45,174 nt of DNA from Candidatus Saccharimonadota bacterium (GCA_027492635.1 JAPUEH010000022.1:1-45174), one strand, 5' to 3'; positions 32,614-41,253 are shown, counted from the stretch's first letter. Numbers and translations are program-made. Notes: generated by a model from the letters alone, not told the origin.

Positions 32614-32619
32614 ATACAC

Positions 32620-34065
32620 ATGACCGTTTCACTTCATAACACCCTCGCCAAAACGACCGAAAAATTCACTCCGCTCGAAGACGGCAAAGTTCGCATGTAT
32701 ACCTGCGGGCCGACGGTCTACAATTATCTCACCGTCGGCAACTGGTTTGGCTACGTGATGTGGGACGTGCTGGTGCGGACGCTGCGCACACATGGCTACG
32801 AGGTAACACGCGTGATGAATATCACTGACGTAGGACACTTGGTGAGCGATGCCGACGACGGCGAAGATAAGCTAGAAAAAGGCGCCAAACGCGATGGCAA
32901 GACAGCGTGGGAAGTGGCCGAATTTTATGGCAATGATTTTCTCGAAGGTATGAAAAAGCTCGGGCTCATCATACCAGAACACATCACCAAGGCCACAGAG
33001 TACATACCCCAGCAGCTTGAGCTCGTACGGACGCTCAAAGACAAGGGCTACACCTATCAAATCGATGATGGTATCTACTTTGATACTGCTAAATTTCCGA
33101 CTTACGCAGACTTCGCAGGGCTTGACCTAGAAGCACAAAAAGCTGGCGCGCGCGTAGAATTCAACGCAGAGAAGCGTAATCCCAGCGACTTTGCGCTCTG
33201 GAAGTTCACCCCAGCCGGCGAAAAGCGCGACATGGAGTGGCCCACACCCGCCGACCTGACAGACGAAGGTCTGGAGCGCCCTGGCTTCCCAGGCTGGCAT
33301 CTGGAATGCAGTGCCATGGCGATGACGCTTCTCGGCGACACACTTGATATTCATGGCGGCGGCATCGACCATATCCCTGTCCATCACACTAACGAAATTG
33401 CACAGAGCGAAGCGGCCAGTGGCCAGCAGTTCTCTCGCTACTGGATACACAACAATCATCTCAAAGTCGACGGCACCAAAATCAGCAAAAGCCTAGGCAA
33501 TGGCTATACCTTGCAAGATTTGGCTGAGCGCGGCTACACGCCGATGGATTACCGCATGTTTGTCCTGCAAGGTCATTATCGCAATGAGGGCAACTTTACT
33601 TTTGAAAACCTCACCGCTGCCAAAAACCGCCTCGCGCATTGGCGTAACGTTGCCGCCTTGCGTCACCAAACACACGACAGCAACACCAGCGAAACCGAGC
33701 AATCCGTGCCGTCACTCGCTGCCTCGGGCATCATCAAAGAAGCGCTCTACGACGATCTCGATACGCCGCGGGCACTTCAGATTATTGATGAAATATTTCG
33801 CGAGGTAGAGTCACATAGCCTGAATCGCATCGACCGCCATGCGCTTATAGAGGTGCTGCACACAATCGACGACGTGCTTGGCCTGCAGCTGCTTGAATCC
33901 ACCCCAGACATTACCGACGAGCAAAAGCAACTTATTCTCGAACGTAGGCGCGCCCGCGAGGCCAAAGACTGGGCAAAATCGGATCGACTCCGAGATGAAC
34001 TGGCAGAGCAGGGAGTAGCGGTGCGCGATACCGCCAGTGGCTCGATCTGGGAATACACTTCTTAA
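32620..34065 (+). CDS. cysS: Cysteinyl-tRNA synthetase
   Basis: 481 residues. MYTCGPTVYNY (first Zn Cys), MNITDVGHLVSDADDGEDKL, FPGWHLECSAM, HHTNEIAQSEA and the KMSKS-type KISKSLGN are present, with a C-terminal DALR-like helical domain ending in RDTASGSIWEY. The four zinc ligands (Cys, Cys, His, Glu) are kept. The HIGH signature, normally AHIGN, reads LTVGN: its first His is Thr. The enzyme charges tRNA-Cys. It is followed by a terminator and is transcribed alone. Confidence 0.95.
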   Translation: MTVSLHNTLAKTTEKFTPLEDGKVRMYTCGPTVYNYLTVGNWFGYVMWDVLVRTLRTHGYEVTRVMNITDVGHLVSDADDGEDKLEKGAKRDGKTAWEVAEFYGNDFLEGMKKLGLIIPEHITKATEYIPQQLELVRTLKDKGYTYQIDDGIYFDTAKFPTYADFAGLDLEAQKAGARVEFNAEKRNPSDFALWKFTPAGEKRDMEWPTPADLTDEGLERPGFPGWHLECSAMAMTLLGDTLDIHGGGIDHIPVHHTNEIAQSEAASGQQFSRYWIHNNHLKVDGTKISKSLGNGYTLQDLAERGYTPMDYRMFVLQGHYRNEGNFTFENLTAAKNRLAHWRNVAALRHQTHDSNTSETEQSVPSLAASGIIKEALYDDLDTPRALQIIDEIFREVESHSLNRIDRHALIEVLHTIDDVLGLQLLESTPDITDEQKQLILERRRAREAKDWAKSDRLRDELAEQGVAVRDTASGSIWEYTS

Positions 34066-34103
34066 TATTCACATCGCTAGAGCGAACATGATGCAATACA
34101 AAT

Positions 34104-34137
34104 AGCCCCCGATCTCCACTGGGGGCTTGTTCTTTTT
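34104..34137. terminator. Terminator between cysS and the AI-2E family gene
   Basis: AGCCCCC (34104-34110) and GGGGGCT (34121-34127) across 10 nt, followed by TGTTCTTTTT. Confidence 0.75.
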
Positions 34138-35269
34138 ATGCTTCGCCTTGTAGCTTCTTGGCAAGCTTATGAACGGGCTTTTTGCTGCGTGCGCGCATTT
34201 TGCGAGCATGGCTAAAATGGTCTTCGAGCAGAACCTTGATACAGCCCGCGATTGGGATAGAGATGATACCTCCAGCTAGGCCAAACACATACAAACCAAT
34301 CGTCACCGCTACAAGTACCGCGAGCGCCGAAAGCTCCACTGTTTTCGACTGAATCACAGGCGACACGAAGTTATTTTCGATCTGTTGGTAGATGATGAAG
34401 AAGGCAACAAAAATGATGGCAGCCGTCACATCATTAAATGCGAGCAGCAACGTAATGAGTATACCTGCAATTGTTGCACCAAACATCGGAATTAGCGAAA
34501 AGATGAACGCTATCGCCACAGTTGGCAGTGCAAAATTCATCGGCACATTCGGGAAAAAGAAATGCAATATAAATACCATAAGTCCTGCACAAAAGGCGCC
34601 GAGGCCAGACACTGCCAATTGACCTGTCACGTAGCCCGTCACCACCATATGCATACGCTTGGCAAGCCGCTGATGATACTCCAGTTTTGTTTGATTTTCA
34701 TAGAGGCCCCATAGCATTTTGAGCCAACGAGGACCTTCTACTAGCATGAGAAACGCGAGTACAAGCGTCAGGAACGTAGCTGCCAAAAAGCTAAACAACG
34801 ATCCAATACTCGATACAAACGAGGTGCCGATATTTGCAGCCCACGACGTGGCATTGTTTTTGGCAGATTCAATCGTACTGTCCACCTGGGATTGCAGATG
34901 ATAACGCTCGATAATATCGTTGGCGAAATGCCAGTTTTCTTGTGCTGAATCCATGAGATACGGCACGTTATCGGCTACTTTTGCCGTCTGTTCAATGATG
35001 GGCGGCACAATAAGCCCCACAAACACACCAATAAACGCCACTACCATCACAAATGCCAGCGCCGTGCCACCTATACGGCTTTTGCCAGGCAGCCAGTCTG
35101 CAAGTTTAGTGACGGGATTGCTGAGTGCAAGCGAAAGAAAGAACGCCACGCCAATAATAATAAGGGCTGTTCGGGCGCTATATATAGCGAGACCAGCCAA
35201 GCCAAATCCGATAACCACAAGCCAAAAACGAACAAACGTTTGTGTGTCTATTTCTATGCGTACTTTCAT
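34136..35269 (-). CDS. AI-2E family transporter (PF01594-like membrane protein)
   Basis: 377 residues with seven to eight hydrophobic segments in the family order: two N-terminal helices (VIGFGLAGLAIYSARTALIII), VGLIVPPIIEQ, a soluble amphipathic stretch (about 100-160), then LPTVAIAFIFSLIPMFGATI and VSPVIQSKTVELSAL. The last is the family hallmark near the C-terminus. A basic Lys/Arg tail closes it. Family members include AI-2 exporter candidates and Na+/H+ antiporters, so the cargo is open. An AAGAGGA Shine-Dalgarno precedes the ATG; its TATACT lies at 35309-35314, directly downstream of a structured RNA. Confidence 0.85.
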   Translation of the reverse strand: MKVRIEIDTQTFVRFWLVVIGFGLAGLAIYSARTALIIIGVAFFLSLALSNPVTKLADWLPGKSRIGGTALAFVMVVAFIGVFVGLIVPPIIEQTAKVADNVPYLMDSAQENWHFANDIIERYHLQSQVDSTIESAKNNATSWAANIGTSFVSSIGSLFSFLAATFLTLVLAFLMLVEGPRWLKMLWGLYENQTKLEYHQRLAKRMHMVVTGYVTGQLAVSGLGAFCAGLMVFILHFFFPNVPMNFALPTVAIAFIFSLIPMFGATIAGILITLLLAFNDVTAAIIFVAFFIIYQQIENNFVSPVIQSKTVELSALAVLVAVTIGLYVFGLAGGIISIPIAGCIKVLLEDHFSHARKMRARSKKPVHKLAKKLQGEA

Positions 35270-35308
35270 ACTATTCCTCTTGCTATACGATACTACACCC
35301 AGTATACC

Positions 35309-35314
35309 ACTAGT
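35309..35314 (-). promoter_or_regulatory. -10 box of the AI-2E family gene
   Basis: TATACT on the minus strand about 40 nt before the ATG, so this mRNA has a leader and a Shine-Dalgarno. Confidence 0.45.
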
Positions 35315-35328
35315 GAATTATTTTGTCC

Positions 35329-35419
35329 GAAAAGAAAACACCACCCCCGTACAAGCAGGCGGTGCTTCCAGCGAGATCACACATCTCACGAGCAGCCTTT
35401 CGGCTTGGTTGGGGGTGGT
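35329..35419 (-). ncRNA. Four-helix branched RNA ending in a U-rich tail
   Basis: On the minus strand a 9-bp closing stem, ACCACCCCC (35419-35411) with GGGGGTGGT (35348-35340), encloses three hairpins: AGCC-GAAA-GGCT with a GNRA loop (405-394), GAGAT-GTGTG-ATCTC (387-373) and AAGCA-CCGCC-TGCTT (367-353). TTTTCTTTTC follows at once, as in a terminator. It starts 1 nt after the stop of the 63-residue gene upstream. The GNRA loop and the U-tail occur only on the minus strand, fixing the orientation. It may be a 3'-UTR-derived sRNA, a regulatory element or an elaborate terminator. Confidence 0.6.
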
Positions 35420-35420
35420 T

Positions 35421-35612
35421 TCATGACTGTTTGTCGGCGCCATACTCCAGTCGGGCACGCGCCAGCTTCGCTTCTTCCGCGCGAGCGTTGGCCTCAGCGA
35501 CCTTTACGCGGCCGTCCTTGGCGGCTTTGATACAGGCTTGAGGTCCACCGCCTACGAGAAAGAAGAAAGCCCCGAAAGCGAGCACAACAAGCGGAGCAAC
35601 AAAAAACTCCAT
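35421..35612 (-). CDS. Small membrane-anchored coiled-coil protein
   Basis: 63 residues. One transmembrane helix (FFVAPLVVLAFGAFFFLVGG) is followed by a charged Ala/Arg/Glu helix (GRVKVAEANARAEEAKLARA) that could form a coiled coil in the cytoplasm. GGAAGGA 8 nt upstream sets the ATG at 35612. A 23-nt palindrome overlaps its transcription start, and a branched RNA follows directly after the stop. No family recognised; a bitopic scaffold protein is plausible. Confidence 0.6.
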   Translation of the reverse strand: MEFFVAPLVVLAFGAFFFLVGGGPQACIKAAKDGRVKVAEANARAEEAKLARARLEYGADKQS

Positions 35613-35634
35613 GTCCATATCCTTCCGATAGGAC

Positions 35635-35657
35635 AATCGACTGACCGTCAGTCGATT
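35635..35657. promoter_or_regulatory. Perfect 11-bp palindrome at the start of the 63-residue gene's transcript
   Basis: AATCGACTGAC (35635-35645), one C, GTCAGTCGATT (35647-35657). It abuts TATAAT (35660-35655, minus strand) and covers the predicted start site. The shape and the GACTGAC half-site resemble TetR-family operators. Confidence 0.6.
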
Positions 35658-35705
35658 ATATTTTAATACAAAAATGCATTTAAGTAAATAGTAGACACAC
35701 AGTAC

Positions 35706-36923
35706 TTACTGGGGTTTTGCAGAAGTAGGGGTATAGTATGTAGAAAGAAATGACTTTTTATAGTCATAAAATGTACCGTTAGCAATACTGGCACGGATAT
35801 CGTCGACCAAGCGGACGATGAAGCGTTCGTTGTGGATGGTGGCGAGCGTGTTGGCGAGGAGTTCACCGGATTTGAACAGGTGATGGAGGTAGGCAGCCGT
35901 GAAATTGGTGCAGGCATAGCAGTCACAATCGGCGTCGAATGATTCAAATTTTTCTTTGAATTCACTGCGAGTGATATTGACGCGGCCGTTTTTTGTATAT
36001 AACGCGCCATTGCGACCCACGCGGGCAGGCGAGACGCAGTCAAATGTGTCGGCACCATTCTCGATACAGTCGAAGATATCGTCGGGCTCACTGATGCCCA
36101 GCATGTGGCGCGGCTTGTCTTCGGGCAGCTCTTCGCACATCCAGCGGACATTGTTACCAATATTGCTTTTGCGCAGCGCCCCGCCAAGCCCATAGCCGTC
36201 GAAATCCATCCCACCGAGAAACCGTGCGCACTGGCGGCGCAAATCTTCATAATCCGCGCCTTGCACTACGCCAAACAACGCTTGCGGCGGACGATGCGAC
36301 CGTTCTTCGTTTAGGCGTTTATGCTCGGCCAGGCTCCGGACTGCCCATGGATGCGTGCGCTGCTCCAAACTCTCCACCTGATAGTTATAATCATGAAACA
36401 GCGTCGTTAGCTCATCGAACGCAAAGGTGATATCTGCACCAATTCCATGCTGAATCTGCATACTGAGCTCGGGTGTGAAATAGTGCATGCTGCCGTCGAG
36501 ATGCGATTTGAACCGCACGCCGTTATCATCAATCCACGCCAGCTTATCCTTTTTCTTGGTCGCCTGGACGTCTGGTGCACCGTCCATATCCACCACTTTT
36601 TTGAACCCAACGCCGAGCGACATTACCTGAAACCCACCGCTGTCGCTGAAACTAGGGCCGTCCCAATTCATAAATTCATGCACGCCGCCCGCGCGATCAA
36701 TCAGTTCGTGGCCAGGGCGTAAATACAAATGATAGGCATTGACCAACACCGCCTGCGCACCTGTCGCTTGCAGCTGCTCGGGCGTCAAAGCTTTGAGTGT
36801 CGCCTTGGTGCCAACAGGAATAAACGCTGGTGTTTCGATAGAACCATGCGGCGTCACAATCGTGCCCGTGCGACCAAGTGCACCCTCTAGTCGCGCGTGA
36901 ATAGTAAACTCAAGAGATTTCAT
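35706..36923 (-). CDS. tgt: tRNA-guanine transglycosylase
   Basis: 405 residues. TPAFIPVGTKATLKAL, LVNAYHLYLRPG, SFSDSGGFQVMSL (proton-acceptor Asp), FGVVQGADYEDLR, GGALRKSN, HMLGISEPDDI and DTFDCVSPARVGRNG (nucleophilic Asp) are all present. The zinc site CDCYAC plus a downstream His near the end is complete. It exchanges guanine 34 in GUN-anticodon tRNAs for queuine or preQ1. No queuosine biosynthesis gene lies nearby, so salvage is likely. TATACT ends 7 nt before the ATG, giving a probable leaderless mRNA. Confidence 0.95.
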   Translation of the reverse strand: MKSLEFTIHARLEGALGRTGTIVTPHGSIETPAFIPVGTKATLKALTPEQLQATGAQAVLVNAYHLYLRPGHELIDRAGGVHEFMNWDGPSFSDSGGFQVMSLGVGFKKVVDMDGAPDVQATKKKDKLAWIDDNGVRFKSHLDGSMHYFTPELSMQIQHGIGADITFAFDELTTLFHDYNYQVESLEQRTHPWAVRSLAEHKRLNEERSHRPPQALFGVVQGADYEDLRRQCARFLGGMDFDGYGLGGALRKSNIGNNVRWMCEELPEDKPRHMLGISEPDDIFDCIENGADTFDCVSPARVGRNGALYTKNGRVNITRSEFKEKFESFDADCDCYACTNFTAAYLHHLFKSGELLANTLATIHNERFIVRLVDDIRASIANGTFYDYKKSFLSTYYTPTSAKPQ

Positions 36924-36930
36924 CCGTACC

Positions 36931-36936
36931 AGTATA
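36931..36936 (-). promoter_or_regulatory. -10 box of tgt
   Basis: TATACT on the minus strand ending 7 nt before the ATG at 36923. Confidence 0.5.
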
Positions 36937-36956
36937 TCACAGTTGTCGTGAAAATG

Positions 36957-36986
36957 TTGACATAATGCCTATAAACCTGATATAAT
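36957..36986 (+). promoter_or_regulatory. Promoter of the 98-residue gene
   Basis: TTGACA (36957-36962), 18 nt, and TATAAT (36981-36986): full consensus hexamers. Confidence 0.75.
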
Positions 36987-37020
36987 ATATTCGTTCTTAC
37001 GCACAACCATTGGAGTAATA

Positions 37021-37317
37021 GTGAGCCATCACACCGTCAGCAAGGACGACGCCTACTTCGTCATGATCATGGCGTTACAGTGCACGCTCGTCACAACGGA
37101 CAACCTCAAAAAGCAGAAGTCGTTGATGACCGATGATGAGATACAATACCTCATCCTCGGACTGCAGCTGCTACGCCATGCAAGTCTTGCGGATGCGCGG
37201 GAAAAGGTGCGCCTGTTCACCAAGTTCCAACTCACAATGATCATAGGCCCAGCTACCCGCCAATCCCTCCAGCTCGCCAAGAGTGCCCAGCGTGCCCTTC
37301 GGATACTGCGTGCATAA
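37021..37317 (+). CDS. Unidentified small helical protein
   Basis: 98 residues from GTG after TTGGAG. It is all-helical in appearance: DDAYFVMIMALQCTLVTTDN, then a basic turn, MTDDEIQYLILGLQLLRHAS and LADAREKVRLFTKFQL, with an Arg/Ala tail. There is no signal or membrane helix. A consensus promoter and a strong terminator isolate it as a single-gene unit, which argues that it is real and expressed. No family recognised. Confidence 0.6.
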   Translation: MSHHTVSKDDAYFVMIMALQCTLVTTDNLKKQKSLMTDDEIQYLILGLQLLRHASLADAREKVRLFTKFQLTMIIGPATRQSLQLAKSAQRALRILRA

Positions 37318-37344
37318 GGACGTGACGCCCGCCCAGAGTCGAGA

Positions 37345-37375
37345 TCGCCTGCCGAACTCCTCGGCGGGCGATTTT
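37345..37375 (+). terminator. Terminator after the 98-residue gene
   Basis: TCGCCTGCCGA (37345-37355) and TCGGCGGGCGA (37361-37371) form 11 bp with one G-U around ACTCC, then TTTTCATTTTT. Confidence 0.85.
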
Positions 37376-37391
37376 CATTTTTGCGACAAAA

Positions 37392-37420
37392 TTACCATTG
37401 CAGTACAGAGATGGTATACT
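37392..37420 (+). promoter_or_regulatory. Promoter of the ABC/two-component operon
   Basis: TTACCA (37392-37397), 17 nt, and TATACT (37415-37420), then a short leader with GGGGAGGA. Confidence 0.5.
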
Positions 37421-37451
37421 GGAATAATAAACACGGGGAGGATATTTGCCA

Positions 37452-38204
37452 GTGACTACAGCAGCAACCGTCATTGAAATAAACAACTTTACGATGCGAT
37501 TTGGCGACAAAACCGTCATTGATGATTTGTCTTTTGACGTCAAAAAAGGTGAGACGTTTGGTTTTCTCGGTAGCAACGGCAGCGGCAAGACGACAACGAT
37601 GCGAGCGCTCCTTGGCATCTATCAACCATCTGCCGGAGAGCTACTCATCAATGGTAAAAAGTTTGAGCCAGAAGACGGCAAAAGCCTGGGCTACCTACCA
37701 GAAGAGCGCGGACTCTACAAGAAAGAATCGGTTATCGATGTGATGACGTATTTTGGCCAGCTCAAAGGGCTTGACAAGCGTGAGGCGCGTGAATGGTCAC
37801 TCGACTACCTAAAGCGCGTCAAGCTTGAAGACAAAGCCAAGTCGAAAGTCGATAAGCTCTCTGGTGGACAGCAACAAAAAGTCCAACTCGGCGTGACAAT
37901 CATGAACGATCCTGACGTGCTCATCCTCGATGAGCCTACCAAAGGCTTCGATCCAGTAAATCGCCGCCTACTCATGGATATTATCGAAGCGCAGCGTGCC
38001 AAAGGAGCGACGATAGTATTGATTACGCACGATATGAGTGAAGTAGAGCGTCTCTGCAACAGGCTGATTTTGCTCAAAGACGGCAACAAAGCCGCGTACG
38101 GCACTGTACCCGAAGTACTTGCCAAGTTTAAGAAAAAAAATATGGACGATGTTTTCTTGCAGGTATACGGCGAAGACGCGTCTATGCAAGAAGGGGAGGA
38201 GTAG
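37452..38204 (+). CDS. ABC transporter ATP-binding protein (NatA-like)
   Basis: 250 residues. Walker A GSNGSGKT near residue 39, a Q-loop region with LPEERGLYKKESV, signature LSGGQQQK near 136, Walker B VLILDEPTKGFDP and switch His ITHDMSEVERLC are all intact. It powers the permease coded 3 nt downstream. GTG 37452 is preferred because it lies 9 nt after GGAGGA; TTG 37446 is only 3 nt from it. It is first in a four-gene operon with an ABC-2 permease and a two-component system. Confidence 0.92.
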   Translation: MTTAATVIEINNFTMRFGDKTVIDDLSFDVKKGETFGFLGSNGSGKTTTMRALLGIYQPSAGELLINGKKFEPEDGKSLGYLPEERGLYKKESVIDVMTYFGQLKGLDKREAREWSLDYLKRVKLEDKAKSKVDKLSGGQQQKVQLGVTIMNDPDVLILDEPTKGFDPVNRRLLMDIIEAQRAKGATIVLITHDMSEVERLCNRLILLKDGNKAAYGTVPEVLAKFKKKNMDDVFLQVYGEDASMQEGEE

Positions 38205-38207
38205 ACT

Positions 38208-39440
38208 ATGGCATCAGGACATAATCTTGGCACCGTCATCTCATTTGAGTTTTGGCGAACTATCAAAAAACCATCATTCTGGATTGCGACACTTTCATTT
38301 CCACTAATGTTCGCAGTGATTTTTGGCATCGTGTATTACAGTAGCAAGTCATCGAGCGATAGCAGCCAAAAACTCGCCGAAGAGCGTTTTAGTATTGAAT
38401 ACAAAGATGACTCCGGCGTCGTACTGCCCATTGTCGCAGAGAAGCTTCAAGCCAAAACAATCGACAACAAGCAGACGGGTATAGAAAAGGTTAAAAGTGG
38501 TCAACTGGACGCATTTTTCTACTATCCAGGCGACCTCGGCAAGAAAAATATAGAAGTATACGGCAAAGACAGCGGCTTGTTTGACAACGGTAAGTATTCG
38601 GCCGTCGCAGAGCAGATGCTCAAAACAAGCGCGTCGGCAACAATTGCAAACCCGAAGCTTATAGCCGTCACCCAGGGAGCGGTGAGTAGCGACGTTACCA
38701 CCTATAAAAAGAACGGGGAAGTCTCAGCAGGATGGATGGCAGCCATACCCCCGTTGCTATTTCTTGTGTTCTTCTACTTCACGATTGCGATGCTTGGCAA
38801 CAATCTGCTCAATAGTACCGTCGAGGAAAAAGAAAATCGCGTCACAGAGATGATACTCACAACGCTCAATCCAACCGTACTCATCGTAGGAAAGCTTATC
38901 GCGACGTTTCTCGCAGGACTTGTACAAGCGGCGGTGATGATTACACCAGCAGTTGCCGCCTACTTCATACTGGGCGCAGAAGCTATAAACTTGCCAAATG
39001 CCGACATGCTCTCTCGCCTTGTAGTTGACCCGACAGCCATGACAATTGGCGCGCTCCTTATGATTGGCGGCCTTATGCTCTTTACAGGGACGCTTGTCGC
39101 TGTTGGAGCGATTATGCCAACGGCCAAAGAGGCGGGGCAGTACTTTGGCATCGCAATCTTGTTAATGTTCATACCTTTTTATATCATTATGCTCATCCTC
39201 AGTAATCCAGAGACCCTGGTTGTGCAGATATTTACGTTCTTCCCGTACACTGCGCCCGTGACAGCGCTGCTGCGGAACGCATTTGGATCGCTGAGTGTAT
39301 CGCATGCGGCGATTATTATCAGTATGCTTATTGTACTTGGTACTATTATTATCTTGCTTGCCGTACGACTTTTCCGCTACGGCGCAATGCAGTACGATAG
39401 CCGACTTTCGCTCAAATTTCTAAATGCAAAAAAGAGGTAG
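38208..39440 (+). CDS. ABC-2 type permease (NatB-like)
   Basis: 410 residues. TM1 (FWIATLSFPLMFAVIFGIVYY) is followed by a large extracytoplasmic domain (about 45-180). Five to six further helices follow, including the ABC-2 cluster NSTVEEKENRVTEMILTTLN before TM3. This layout matches NatB-type exporters of Na+, lipids or peptides. GGAGGAG precedes the ATG. The cargo is unknown; neighbouring regulators suggest an envelope-stress or antimicrobial-peptide function. Confidence 0.88.
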   Translation: MASGHNLGTVISFEFWRTIKKPSFWIATLSFPLMFAVIFGIVYYSSKSSSDSSQKLAEERFSIEYKDDSGVVLPIVAEKLQAKTIDNKQTGIEKVKSGQLDAFFYYPGDLGKKNIEVYGKDSGLFDNGKYSAVAEQMLKTSASATIANPKLIAVTQGAVSSDVTTYKKNGEVSAGWMAAIPPLLFLVFFYFTIAMLGNNLLNSTVEEKENRVTEMILTTLNPTVLIVGKLIATFLAGLVQAAVMITPAVAAYFILGAEAINLPNADMLSRLVVDPTAMTIGALLMIGGLMLFTGTLVAVGAIMPTAKEAGQYFGIAILLMFIPFYIIMLILSNPETLVVQIFTFFPYTAPVTALLRNAFGSLSVSHAAIIISMLIVLGTIIILLAVRLFRYGAMQYDSRLSLKFLNAKKR

Positions 39441-39446
39441 CCTTTT

Positions 39447-40118
39447 ATGCGCGTACTTGTCATCGAGGACGAGGTGAAAATTGCCAACGCTCTTGCGAAA
39501 GTATTGCGATCTCAAGGCTACGCTGTTGACGTTGAGCACAATACCGATGCTGGCTATGCGATGGCAAGTACAGAGCCGTATGATGTGATGATTTTTGACC
39601 GACTTGTTCCCGGAACATATGACGGAGTAACACTCCTCAAGCAACTCCGCAAAGAGCATATCACCACACCGACACTTTTGCTTACGGCTCTTGGTTCAAC
39701 CGAGCAAAAAACTGAAGGCCTTGACGCGGGTGCAGACGATTACCTCACGAAGCCGTTTTCTATTGATGAGCTACTTGCGCGCGTGCGAGCACTTTTGCGT
39801 CGTCCTCGCGAGCAGCAGGATACTACGCTGCGAGTCGGTAAACTACTGCTCAATACATCACTCCACGAAGCATCATATGACGGAGAAAACTTGTCACTCA
39901 CTGTCAAAGAACTTGCGCTACTTGAATATCTCATGCGTAATGCTGGGCGACCACTTTCAAAAGATCAGATTATTAGCCATGTCTGGGATTTTGATGCAGA
40001 CGTACTGCCAAACACTGTTGAAGTATATATTCGCTATCTGCGCAATAAAATAGATGAACGCTACGACGTAACCTATATCAAAACCGTTCGTGGAGTTGGC
40101 TATAAACTTGAGGTATAG
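39447..40118 (+). CDS. OmpR-family response regulator
   Basis: 223 residues. The receiver domain has VIEDEVKIA, the phospho-acceptor Asp in MIFDRLVPG (near 51), the conserved Thr in LLLTALGS and Lys in LTKPF. The C-terminal winged helix shows LSLTVKELALLEYLMRNAG and the recognition helix region VEVYIRYLRNKID. It is partner of the kinase coded 3 nt downstream and probably controls the upstream ABC genes. Confidence 0.95.
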   Translation: MRVLVIEDEVKIANALAKVLRSQGYAVDVEHNTDAGYAMASTEPYDVMIFDRLVPGTYDGVTLLKQLRKEHITTPTLLLTALGSTEQKTEGLDAGADDYLTKPFSIDELLARVRALLRRPREQQDTTLRVGKLLLNTSLHEASYDGENLSLTVKELALLEYLMRNAGRPLSKDQIISHVWDFDADVLPNTVEVYIRYLRNKIDERYDVTYIKTVRGVGYKLEV

Positions 40119-40121
40119 ATA

Positions 40122-41141
40122 ATGCAAAATATCTCTCGTATGTTCCAGTCTGCCAGCCTTAAGCTCACCGCATGGTATGTGATTGGCATCATGATTATCA
40201 GCGTAGTATTCAGCTTGTTGATATACAATTTTGCAACTGGGGAAATCATCGCTAGGATAGAGGTGATAGAAGCTCGGATAGCGAACGATCCCACTTTATT
40301 GAATCAAATCAGTACAGACATCACCAAGCTGCGCGATCGTCAGTTGGAACAAGCACATCATAATATCATCACCATGCTCATCTACGCCAATATTGCCGTA
40401 CTATGTATTGCAACAATCGCCGGATATGTTTGGTCGAAGCGAATACTCAGGCCAATTGAGCTTGCCCACGAGGCTCAGAGCAAATTTACAAGTGACGCAA
40501 GTCACGAGTTAAAGACACCGCTGGCTGTGATGAAAACCGAGCTGGAAGTCGTCCTGGCGGATTCACGAGCCAAAAAAGCAGATTATCGGGAGACACTGGA
40601 GAGTAATCTCGAAGAGGTCGACAGACTCAGTAACCTGTCAAACACGCTACTCCAACTTGCAAAATTGGAGTACAGTACGCTTGAATGGCGCAAGTTTAAC
40701 GTTACCGAAACTGTCGATGTCGCCATGAGGTCTCTGGGCGATCGTAGCGACCGTATCGACGTTCGTGCAATGAAAAAACTGCCAAATATCGAGGCGAATC
40801 CATCAAGCATCACTGAGCTAGTTGTCGTCTTGCTCGATAACGCGCTTAAGTATAGCCCCGAACACAGTCGCGTCGAAGTTGCCCTAAAACGCAAGACACG
40901 AGCCGTAGAGATTAGCGTCACAAACAGCGGAAAGGGCATCGCACCAGAAAAACTCCCCTATATCTTTACGCGATTCTACAGAGCAGACACCTCACGATCC
41001 AAGCACGCAGAAGCAAGTTACGGCCTTGGCTTGCCGCTTGCAAAAAAAATTGTCGAGCTTCATCGCGGGGAACTAACCGCCACCAGCCAGCCAGGTGTAT
41101 TTACGCGGTTTGTCGTAAAACTACCCCTGTCACAAACATAA
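40122..41141 (+). CDS. Sensor histidine kinase
   Basis: 339 residues. Two transmembrane helices (about 15-40 and 85-105) bracket a short extracytoplasmic loop of about 45 residues, so the sensor is small or intramembrane. HisKA has SDASHELKTPLAV, and HATPase has VVLLDNALKYSPE (N box), VTNSGKGIAP (G1), FTRFYRAD and SYGLGLPLAKKI (G2). It should phosphorylate the regulator coded immediately upstream. Such intramembrane-type kinases often pair with ABC exporters in peptide-sensing modules; that role is inferred. Confidence 0.93.
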   Translation: MQNISRMFQSASLKLTAWYVIGIMIISVVFSLLIYNFATGEIIARIEVIEARIANDPTLLNQISTDITKLRDRQLEQAHHNIITMLIYANIAVLCIATIAGYVWSKRILRPIELAHEAQSKFTSDASHELKTPLAVMKTELEVVLADSRAKKADYRETLESNLEEVDRLSNLSNTLLQLAKLEYSTLEWRKFNVTETVDVAMRSLGDRSDRIDVRAMKKLPNIEANPSSITELVVVLLDNALKYSPEHSRVEVALKRKTRAVEISVTNSGKGIAPEKLPYIFTRFYRADTSRSKHAEASYGLGLPLAKKIVELHRGELTATSQPGVFTRFVVKLPLSQT

Positions 41142-41253
41142 CGTAGTTTTATACACATCGTAAAAAGCCTGTTTCAGGAAACACTCAGATTGATTTGGCA
41201 TACTACAGGCAGTGATCAAAAAGACGGTCACAAAAATGAAAAGGAGAACAAGC

